Source: Tetragonia tetragonoides (lineage: Eukaryota; Streptophyta; Magnoliopsida; Caryophyllales; Aizoaceae). Taken from it: 64,000 bases of DNA. Both the position numbers and the translations under genes were made by a program. A model generated the notes under the pieces. It made no database searches. It worked only from the letters and a program-made list of their open reading frames with translations, and had not been told where the DNA came from. Shown one piece after another: positions 44,981-53,859 of this stretch. Positions within the stretch are counted from its first letter, which is position 1. Each line of letters starts with the position of its first letter. Where the stretch lies: assembly GCA_038025085.1 (NCBI GenBank), contig CM076141.1, positions 18,664,001 to 18,728,000 of the forward strand, given 5' to 3'.

Positions 44981-46486
44981 CTACTTTCGGGCACTCCGCA
45001 TCACGTTCCTTGGAGCACATCTCTCTCGGACCATAGGCTCTTCTTCTTCAATCTTCATTAAAGGTGTGCTTGAAGATGCCTCATGATCATTGGCCTTAAT
45101 TGGGAGTTCCTCCTGCGGTTTAAAAGTGATCTTTTCCAAAGATTTCTTAGCCATTGGGTTTAGGATACTTCTCACATGCTTAACTCCCTTTTTCTTACCC
45201 TTCCCCTTCGGGTCATTAGGGTTTGAGAGTCTTAGGCTAGTTTTGACCGATTGGGCCTTAAGATCGCCTTATTCGGATTTCCTACATGCACTGCGACCCT
45301 CCGTGGTCTTGCAATCCATCCAAACTTCATAGGCCGAAGAGATGGCCATAGGCGCCTTGATATGAGGAATAGTCCACTTAGGACGACGGTCCCATGCACA
45401 CTCCCATGATCTTACCATACTAATTGTCAAGGTCCACGCGGTAGGAGAAACACTATCCTTTTGTGGGATACTTTGGCGTTTTCCATATTGTCGCATAATA
45501 CGACTACGAAATATATAAGTTGAGTTACGAAGACCGAGGATTTGATAATATCCTGAGTCCTTGTTGCATCCAATTGCGGACTTCAGACCCCACCACTTGA
45601 CGGTCCATCGTAGCAAGGGGCATGCTTTAAGGTACCCACGTCACTCATCAATGGACGATTCATAATACAATCTCTGGCGTGCGGGAAATTGCTTTGGTTG
45701 ATACTTGAGCGCATTAGCGGGTCTCTCAATAACGCACATGTGCTCAAGGAGACATATCTACAAAAAAGCAACATATATAAAGCTAAAGATCCATCAAAGA
45801 TTCAAACTTTATTGACAAACAAATAATTCAAGCAATTATCCAAGCACTTACTTGGAGAAGAAGAGGGCTTCCCGTCCATCCACCAAGCAATGCTCTTGTT
45901 TCTTATGGTCCAAGCAAATTATAGTTTCACCAAGAAAAAGAGACATAGGGGTAAAATCGTTTTGAATTTGTTCAACAATTCTAAGCATATTAGTTTTACC
46001 CTTATTACCTCCACCAACAAAGAGGTACCTATGCAAGAGACATAAAATAAAGGCACGCATATAATAGGTCTCACTCATCACATCACGATTATCTCTTACC
46101 TTAGGGAAAAAGATGTCAATCACACCATTGAGGTCTAATTCATCACTCCTAGCAACGGAGGAAGCTTGTGTTGGTGATAGGCCAAGATACCTTTTGTAGT
46201 ATCCTTCAAGGTTTGCTCCAAGCCATGAAGTGGCGGGAGCTTGGTCATGAGGAAACCCAAGAATAGCGGCAAATTATTCGGGAAGAGGACATAATTCATT
46301 ATACCCAAAACGGAAAACATGAAGATTATCGTCCCAAAACTCAATTGCGGCCTCAAGGAGATTGCATACGATTTGAACTTGCTTAAGGTGGAAGAGAGCA
46401 TTCAAGTGGAAAGGCACAAGTCTCAACCTCTCTTCGGGGGTCATGGATTGTAACCACTTGCCAAATTTCACATAAAAGCTTGTCAT
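44981..46486 (-). pseudogene. Antisense gene 2 of element A, plant-mobile-domain/DUF7745-like, with an intron
   Basis: Opposite to the element. ATG at 46486 ('MTSFYVKFGKWLQSMTPEER'), then 'FWDDNLHVFRFGYNELCPL', 'RAFILCLLHRYLFVGGG', 'SMRQYG'-type region and a Lys/Glu-rich tail to 44981. A spliceable intron lies at 45758-45851 (donor GTAAGT, acceptor TTTTTTGTAG); splicing joins 'SPLLLQ' to 'ICLLEHMCVIER', exactly the text of the intronless C copy. Stops and at least two frameshifts (near 46125, 45880 and 45645) make it a pseudogene. It has a TATA box at 46587 and a GC-rich upstream module. Confidence 0.7.
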
Positions 46487-46586
46487 GGCTGAAATCTAAG
46501 AATAATTAGGGGGTTTCTCTCTCTAAGAAGCTCTCTATTCATGGCAAATTATGAAGGTGATGTCCCAAATCGGACTAAACCAAGGC

Positions 46587-46594
46587 TTATATAG
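46587..46594 (-). promoter_or_regulatory. TATA box of antisense gene 2 in element A
   Basis: Minus strand CCCTATATAAGCC, about 100 bp upstream of the ATG at 46486, with the GC-rich module 40-180 bp further upstream. Confidence 0.6.
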
Positions 46595-46631
46595 GGCTCG
46601 CAAGGAAAAGACGAAAAAATAAGGCAACCCG

Positions 46632-46785
46632 TCAAAAAGGGGCTCCAGCGGCCCCTGGGACGGCCGCTAAAGGCTCAGCGGCGCTCGATAGTGCAGTGCA
46701 GGCCCAGCGGCCAGTCGCTAAGCTTCAGCGGCACGCCGTTGAGCCCCAACGGTCAGCCGCTGGGGCCTGCCGCACCCTTTTTCGC
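46632..46785. promoter_or_regulatory. GC-rich palindromic module upstream of antisense gene 2 (A)
   Basis: About ten GCGGC/GCCGC cores in 150 bp, including CAGCCGCTGGGGCCTG (compare CAGCCGCTGGGCCTGA in A's own 5' LTR at about 12854). The surroundings are AT-rich. Confidence 0.6.
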
Positions 46786-46799
46786 CTCCGCTACTCCGC

Positions 46800-47285
46800 G
46801 TGTGCCACTGGAACGCTCATGTCGGCCGCCGGACCCTTTTCTTGAGACAAGTCCCGTTTCTCCGGTTTTGGACACTTTCCTTAACCGATTTGGACTCAAA
46901 TATGATTCTTTTTCGTATTTCTTCTCTTATTTCTATTTTGTATTATTTCCTTAAAATTAATTGAAATTTCACAATTTCCTCATTTCTTTTGGATGATTAT
47001 CATCTTTTTTATTTGTATCTTTTTTATTAATTCCCTTTTACTTATCATTTTCATTTCATTTTTTCACCCCTTTCCTTTTTTCTTTTGTTTAGGGGGATTA
47101 GGGTACACCCAGTTTTAACTTTTTTTGGTTGTACCATTTTTTTCTAAGTGGCTATTACCTGCGCTTTTGTTTGACTACGTGTGCATTTGCATTAGCCTAA
47201 TTATGTGCAGGGACCAATAAATAAGCAAGCAATATTTTACAAATACAAAGTCCGAATGTTTGTTTAAAACAAATGTTCAAAATGT
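46800..47285. other. AT-rich spacer between the antisense genes of element A
   Basis: T-rich homopolymer runs; no gene or repeat recognised. Confidence 0.45.
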
Positions 47286-47288
47286 ATT

Positions 47289-48720
47289 TCACACAAATAC
47301 ATTATTATAAAAGCTATCACCCGCATCAACATCTGTACGGGGCACCTCAAAGTGTTCCTCCGATCTCCGCACCTCATCATTAAAGATCGACCCCACAAAC
47401 TGGCTAGAGTCAAATGAGGAATGACGGGCAGGCTCCCGATATGAACTCCCTTCCCCGGAATAGCTCGAGTCATACCCCCACGAAGAACGAGGAGGCATGG
47501 TAGGCACCATAGGAGCAGGTACCGGGGACTGGTAGTAAAGGCCACCATACGAAGGATATCCCGCATACTCGGGATAAGGAGGATACATCGGCACATGCAT
47601 AGGAGCAGGCTCCACATACGGAGTCATCTTACTCCCACCAGGACGGTCCGACCGATGTACAGGCACCCTCTCTCTCATAGGACTCTCCCTCCGAGGGCCC
47701 TTCTCACGTGAAGGACTACGCTCAGGAGAGCTCACACCCTCATCATCCGACAGCACCACCTGTCGTGACCTACGAGGAAGGGGTCGACGGTACTCAACAT
47801 ACTTCCCACCGAAAGTCATAAGACACATTTCTCAAAGCAAGGAACTTTGAAAATGCCAAATGCAAGCTTACCTTGTCCAAGTCAGCTCTTGAACAAGTAC
47901 CCTTTGAAAGGGCTCGGGATATCCAATACTTCATGGCATGTATCATCTTGAAGACCTTCTCGGTCTGCTCACGATCAAGCTACATAAAGAAAAGTCAGTA
48001 GGAGCATATAATGAAGCAGGGTGTTTCACACTTTGGTAAATTACGAATTTACCGTTGGATGCCCAACAAGAAGAGGAAAGCTCTGAATGTCCTCACCAAG
48101 GTCCTCCGTCATAGGGATCTCTCCCCAGCACTCATTCTCACAATAATCCCGACCTCGGACCAGCATATCTAGGACATCCACCTCGATATCATCAACCCGA
48201 GGTTCCTACAAAGCAAAGTAAGTTAGTATCAATAAAGCAAGAGGCATAGAATATCAAGTATAAATCCTTACCTTCAAGCCCACAAATGAAGGCATGAGGC
48301 GATCACGGCGGAACTGCTCATAGTGCCCCGCAAGGTCCTCCGAGGGCTCCCTCAAATATCGCATAGCATCTGAGCCGACCATGGCCTCCGCAAACTGCTC
48401 GTGAGATAAGCACCTCACCAAGAACATGGACTAGGGAGGATCCAAAGGAATCCTAGGGCCCTCTAAGTCAGGATAAACCTGACGGAAAATCCACTCTCCT
48501 AGATACCACTCAAAGGAGAACGGGCCTGCAATCAGGATCCTCTGACGGTCCACCGCCTTAGAAGCAAGGATGGTGTCCGGAGCCGACCCATGATACTTCG
48601 CCCATGGGAAGTAGTCAATCTACACAAGCATGCAACATAAGATATTTCCACACCAAGAAATGCAATCCATACAAAAGCAAATATCATATTTTTACCTTGT
48701 GCCAGTCAATGCGCAAGCCG
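47289..48720 (-). pseudogene. Antisense gene 1 of element A, PMD-protein C-terminal part
   Basis: Minus-strand exons separated by introns at about 48620-48695, 48215-48270, 47985-48050 and 47830-47875. The exon at 48270-48620 reads 'GPFSFEWYLGEWIFRQVYPD', homologous to 'GPYGFEWYLGDRLTRLVYH' in element C. The last exon (47289-47828) is Arg/Ser/Pro-rich then Pro/Tyr/Met-rich, like the low-complexity last exon of the C gene. The PMD core exon present in C (34348-34988) is missing; instead a GC-rich stretch (48700-48880) adjoins. A stop near 48435 interrupts it. Confidence 0.6.
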
Positions 48721-48880
48721 GGCGGCTACCCTCAGCACCTCCGCGACGCTGCCTGTGCCGCTGTGGGGCCCGATAAGGCCGCTCATCCCTCAGCGGCCCA
48801 TCGCATGGCCGCTGGACCTCTTTCCTCTTCCGCCTCTCACGGGGCGGACCTACGAGTTCAAATTCCGCGCGTGATTTCAT
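48700..48880. promoter_or_regulatory. GC-rich module upstream of antisense gene 1 (A)
   Basis: Contains 'ggccgctcatccctcagcgg' and 'atggccgctggacc', again the GCCGCTGG core of A's LTR. It occupies the place where the upstream exons of the gene would be, so a deletion may have joined promoter module to exon 4. Confidence 0.45.
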
Positions 48881-48974
48881 TTCTCGACCATTAGACGCCC
48901 GGGAAATACGGGCACGTCACCCAAAAGGACTATTTTTCCCCTGCAGTACGATTTCCTATCCTAGATACCCGGTA

Positions 48975-49125
48975 AAATCTAATTTTTGCAGGCACAGGCA
49001 TATTATCTAATTTTTGCAGGCACAGGCAAAAAATCTAAATTTTTGCACGCACAGGCAAAAAATCTAAATTTTTGCAGGCACAGGCACAATTTCTCAAGAC
49101 ACAGGCATTATATCATTTTCTTAAA
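48975..49125. repeat. About 30-bp tandem repeat in the 3' UTR of element A
   Basis: Unit 'tttttgcaggcacaggcaaa' plus 'aaatctaaa', about 4-5 copies with decay at both ends. Confidence 0.85.
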
Positions 49126-49194
49126 GCACGGTAAGGCACCGGGAGCGACAAAGGCTCTTCGACGCAAGACAATTAATTTGGTCTTACGTCTGCA

Positions 49195-49350
49195 TCGGCA
49201 AGGCACAGACATTATTTAAGCAGAGCTACGCAACGCTCTTTGACGTTGAGGCTATTTAAATTAGCGTCACGTAGGCACCCGCAAAGCAGAGCTACGCAAA
49301 GTTATTCGACGTTGAGGCTATTAAGGTTAGCGTCACGTGGCACTCGCAAA
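49195..49350. repeat. About 67-bp tandem repeat in the 3' UTR of element A
   Basis: 'agcagagctacgcaa' followed by 'gacgttgaggctatt' and 'agcgtcacgt' occurs twice with flanking partial copies. Confidence 0.8.
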
Positions 49351-49474
49351 GCGGGTAACCCTGACCACAGGCGATCAGGACTTATTTTTTATCTTTTTTT
49401 TTCTAACATAAGCATTTAAAAAAAAAAAAAAAAACATTGCAGACATTTTTAGCAAATACTTTGACCTTCGCTTC

Positions 49475-50988
49475 TGTAGACACCCTAAACGGTTCTCATC
49501 CCCTGGCACAGCAAAGTCCGATGATGATGGTAATGGATTCACATGGACGTAAGTAGAAAAGGACATTGCTCGGAAATCTAGACCAAATTCCTTGAAACGT
49601 CAGTCTTTGGTTAGCCCTTGTTATAAGGATTCCAACGCCTTTGACCTTGCCTCAATCAGGCTCCCGGATCAAGAGATGTCGCTTCTTGAAGCTTTGGGTC
49701 AAAACCGCTCAATCCCGACCCCCTGGGTCAGCACAAGGGAAATTTCGTAATTTACTGAGCACAAAAAGTCAAAAATCCTTAATCGCGCGCGCGCCTCCGG
49801 GTCGAGCGGCTGACGCTGTCAACCCGGCGGTACACGCATGACAGCGAGGGCCCTCAGGCCAGCCGCTGGCCCCCAGCTGCCCTTTGGGTAGCCGTTGGGC
49901 CTGATTTTCTGACTGGGTCGAGTTTGGCACCGGGTTTTCAACCCTAGGCCCCTAATTCCGTCCCCTAACTTTATAAATACTCCCTTTCACCCTCTTTTGA
50001 GAGAGGTTGGTTAGTTTATAATTTTGAGAGCAACTTGATAGCACAAATACCTCAAATCATAAAGAATTCAGAATTTGAAGACTCAAGCAAGCCATTGCAC
50101 CCAACTTAGCACCCAAGATTGAAGAGCAATTCCAATTCTACTAGTCCCGTTCGAATAGAACGTCCAGGTTAACCATCCTGAGGGCCTAAATCTCTTATTT
50201 AACTTCTTCTATTATTATTTATGATCATGTTTTATTTAGCTTTTGATTATGGTTGAATAATTATGCATGTTTTGATCCTTGTAAATAATTATGCATGTTA
50301 GTTTAATTTAATGTTTGCATCTTTTTATTAGTTTATGCAAGTTTGCATCTTTTTTATGTTTATTCATGCATGTAGCAACTTCTTAGGTTTATTTTAGCAT
50401 AAAGTTAATATTTTTGCATTGTGCTTCCATTGAAGTTACTAACAAATTTATTGATGTGCATATGAAATGCTTGGCGCATTCAGCAAAGTGTGGTCGGTTG
50501 GAGCGTTTTATTAATGCTCTTATCTTGTGTTTGTGCTTGATAATTAATATGCATGTAAATTGGATATAAATTGTGCAAAGCGATAACGGTAGATAATTTG
50601 GTAGTCTTTAACCCACCTAGTTAAATTTAGGATCTTCGAAGACTGGATTTATATGGAACCATGTAGTTTAAATAAATATTTGAAATGGATAGGCTTAGTA
50701 GAGGCCGTTAATTTGGGCGATTTAGATGAGATTCGTTTTGTTAATTTCGTACCTACATCCCCGAACTCAATATTTAGCCCCTTTGGGTATGAGTCAATTC
50801 CCAATAGGAATTGGGTACACTTTTTGATGGTTTCCAATTGTTTCCTAAAAATTGGTGGCGACTTCATTGCTTGCGAATTATTATTCCCCATCTCAATTGA
50901 ATTAAAATTGCATATGACGTATTATTTAAGAACCATTAATTCCAATCAAGTAATCTCAATTAGCGCCGGAAAGGCAAGGGTTCTTACA
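49475..50988 (+). repeat. 3' LTR of element A
   Basis: TGTAGACACCC...GGTTCTTACA, 1514 bp, directly followed by TSD CTCTC (50989-50993). GC-rich module 49789-49910, TATA box TTATAAATA at about 49971. The preceding polypurine tract is decayed ('ccttcgcttc'). Confidence 0.9.
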
Positions 50989-50993
50989 CTCTC

Positions 50994-53164
50994 TCTCCTC
51001 TCTCTCTCACTCATCAGTCTCTCCACCTCCCCTTGTTGTCGCCGGCCACCAATCCAGCCACTGGCCTCCTCCCCTCGCCAGTAATCTCCTCTTCTCCCCC
51101 TCTCTTTCTCTCTCTTTCTCCTTCTCCCACTCGCACTCTGTTTTCCCATTCCCCTGTTTTTCACGAGTCGTGGCTGTCGCGCTACCGCCGCGCCACCAGG
51201 CTGCACCTAGGTGGTCGACGGCAGGCGGCCGATGCCGCTGATCCTCCCCCGTGCTCCCTCTCTCCCTCGCGAGCTCTCCCTCTCTGGCAATCTCTCGTTC
51301 TCTCTCTCTCCCCTCCGTCGCCGGTGCTCCGGCGAGCCACCGCCGAACATGGTGGTCGGTGGGTGCTGGTCTTGGTGATGGGCTAGGCCATGGGTCCCCA
51401 TGCATGGGTGACAGTGGCCTAGGTTCGACAAACCAATTAGGGTTTCGATTTATATTTTCGTTTTTAATTAATTTCGTATTTTCAGTATTTTTCGATTATT
51501 ATTTTTATTTTTCTACACTCGTTTGGAACCCCAATCTGGATTTTCGAAAGCCTAGATTGATTGAAATAAATCAAGGAATTTAAATACAATATTAGATTAA
51601 TATTTTGCTACTGTTTAGATTTTCGTATTTACTGATTATGTCTCAGTAATTGTATTTAATTAGGACCTAACGGACAAGCGTGATAGGGTCGTGATTTGGA
51701 AGCTTACCTACTGTTTAGTGAGCGTTTGTTAGGTAAGAGATTGTGCCTACCTCTTTTCAAAACCCATATAAAAGTTTTGACTTGTTAAGTGCTAATTGCC
51801 TAATTGTTGTGAATTTAATATGCGAAGCATGATTAAGTTTATCGTCGTTAATTATGAGGATTAGAATTATATTCTTCGCTGTAATTATGAAATATAATGA
51901 GCATGTTGAGATTATGAAGTTTTCTTAACTAATTAGTTCATATGCTAATTATTGAATGAGTATGGTGATGTTGGATTGTTAGTATTATTATGATATAATA
52001 TACGTGCTAAATGGAATGGGATATTATTGAGTGTTAATGAGCACCTATTATATTTGTTGAATGTATTTGTTGAATGTGAAATATTGGATATCATGTTTTA
52101 CAGCCGAAGTGCTGCCGAAATTTCATTAGGCATATATGAAGCATGATTATTCTTATTATGCATAAATGTCATTATCGTCATTATTATTATTCATTGTCAT
52201 GAGCATGAAATGAAGTAGTGAGTCGTGGTCTCGTTGTACCACTAAGTTAACCAATGAAAATGTGTGAATTGAATTGTAAATGAGAATAAGACTCCTAATG
52301 GATCCCTAGCAGTAGTCGAGCAGTCGAGACTATATCTAATTGATGTAGTCTAGGGATGCGTGATTTCCAAGTTACTTATTATGGACACCTCGTAGCGTGT
52401 TCGGGACGGATCATTCCCCATTGTTTAATTCTCTATGTATCGATTATTATGTTAGAGATAGTGTGAGTATACACTAGATTAAGTCCATGGCATGTCAATA
52501 TCAATCGATGAACAGTATGGGTAATCGTTGTTCTATTCGCTCTCTTATTACTCTAATCAAGATAGTTTGTCTGTTTGTGTTCGAATGATCATTTAAGCAA
52601 GAATTGCATGTAATTGAATATTGAGTATGCGTGTGCTTGATTGTATGACTACTTGTGCATGCAAATGAATTTCAATGATTCTTGTAAAACCCAGGTAAGG
52701 TTCGCGAAAGTGTTTTTACTGGGTATGGACGACGATTATTCAGTTGATCTGATTTTTGTTTTCTTTTGTTTCTTCTCTTTTCGTTTGTACCTTGTTTCCG
52801 TCACGGAAACCAAAGTGCAGGTGTTGCTGAGTGAGGACGTGTAGCCTCAGAGATTAATTGTAGGCTTGTTCTCTAGACTTGTTATTCTTTTGGATTATGG
52901 GATTTTTGGTTTGTGCCCTAGAAGGAAAAGTTGTAATAATACTTTAATGGACTTAAGTTCACTTGATAGACAACTCTGATATTAATGTTTAGTTTGTTTA
53001 GATGCTTACTTTGATACCTAGCTTTTCTTTCTGCTTAGTATTTATTCCTTAGCGATAAATGTTGCAGTGACAACCCTCGGGTTCGGGACTGTTCAGTGGT
53101 GCCGAGTCGTGCACAACGACGTCGATATTTCCCAGGAAATCGTTGTGAATTCGGGGGTGTTACA
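50994..53164 (+). repeat. Downstream piece of solo LTR B
   Basis: Begins with the CT-rich leader cut by element A and ends GGGGTGTTACA before TSD AAGTT (53165-53169). Open frames at 51007-51583 on both strands come from CT-rich and GC-rich LTR sequence and have no family match. Confidence 0.8.
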
Positions 53165-53211
53165 AAGTTGGCTGATATCAAAGGAAAAATACAAATATTT
53201 GTATCGACATT

Positions 53212-53334
53212 ATGGAGTCGCACAATTTTTTGGTCATGAACTTATACATTACTTTCCTTGTTGCCTTACTAAGCACTTTTGGAATTGCGACGCCGAGTAT
53301 TGGCATTCAATCGGCAAAATGCACCAAGTCCTAG
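53212..53334 (+). CDS. Small ORF with signal-peptide-like N-terminus, unidentified
   Basis: Forty codons from ATG at 53212 to TAG at 53332: 'MESHNFLVMNLYITFLVALL' followed by 'STFGIATPS', a short polar start, a hydrophobic core and a small-residue stretch like a secretory signal peptide. A second open frame (53279-53476) overlaps in another phase and extends the open region to 'VYKIWHMK' and a TAA, so a frameshifted or spliced longer protein is possible. I do not recognise a family. With the 41-kb nested insert removed, a TATA box (11990) would lie about 120 bp upstream. It could equally be chance sequence. Confidence 0.3.
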   Translation: MESHNFLVMNLYITFLVALLSTFGIATPSIGIQSAKCTKS

Positions 53335-53479
53335 TTTTGGATCCGGTAATCCTTTGTTACAAGATTGTGGAAATAGGATAAGTAATCCTTCAAATGAAGC
53401 ATTTTACAACTACATAATCTTGGACGGAACAAGTGTGTCAAAAGAACAAGTATACAAGATCTGGCATATGAAATAACTT

Positions 53480-53859
53480 CTATATATATTTCATATTGGA
53501 GATGCTCTTAGAAGAGAACTACCCTAATCAAAAAGTAGATATATAAGAGAACATCAATGAAACCACCACATATATAGATTAAACTTGAAAGGACATGCAT
53601 ATTTTACTGATAATGGACCTCGAACACTAGATCAACTAAATAAGCATAATTGGTACAATGATATTACGATTACTATAGTAATACTACTCCTACAACATAA
53701 AATATTTACTACATAAAATAAATTTCTAGCCCCTTCGATCTTCTTTCATCTCCTTTTTTTTGACCGATAATGCCACTTTAGAACTAGCTTTAATTTCATG
53801 ATCAATCAATCTCCTATAGTGAACTCATCATACCCATAGATATTACCATACATAGACCT
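53480..53859. other. 3' flank of the SWEET gene
   Basis: AT-rich sequence that would hold the 3' UTR and polyadenylation signals of the minus-strand SWEET gene; on the minus strand T-rich and 'AATAAA'-like words occur but none is decisive. Confidence 0.4.

Larger units (their letters stand above)
12474..50988 (+). mobile_element. Ty3/gypsy Tat-lineage retrotransposon A, full length but broken
   Basis: Both LTRs (12474-13950; 49475-50988), the PBS for tRNA-Arg and the TSD CTCTC (12469-12473; 50989-50993) are present. Internal order: gag, protease, [element C inserted], RT, RNase H, a second archaeal-type RNase H, integrase, two antisense genes, tandem repeats, 3' LTR. The second RNase H plus antisense genes and 3' repeats point to the Tat lineage (Retand/Ogre relatives). 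Without C the element is about 15.1 kb. Several stops and frameshifts make it inactive. A hand count over about 790 aligned LTR bases gives roughly 5 percent divergence. Confidence 0.9.
12067..53164 (+). mobile_element. Solo LTR B (Ty3/gypsy, Tekay-like) interrupted by element A
   Basis: The LTR has two pieces, 12067-12473 and 50994-53164, about 2.6 kb together. It starts TGTGATACCCC, ends GGGGTGTTACA and is bracketed by AAGTT. No primer-binding site, polypurine tract or internal region adjoins it, so it is a solo LTR left by recombination between two LTRs. It has its own TATA box (CTATATAA near 12374); element A inserted about 100 bp downstream of that box. LTRs of this start/end type and size belong to the chromovirus (Tekay/Del) group; the assignment is by resemblance only. 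Confidence 0.8.

Noticed and set aside
51007..51583. Several overlapping 75-132 codon ORFs, Arg- or Ser/Pro-rich
   Set aside because: CT- and GC-rich leader of solo LTR B; frames open on both strands because of composition.
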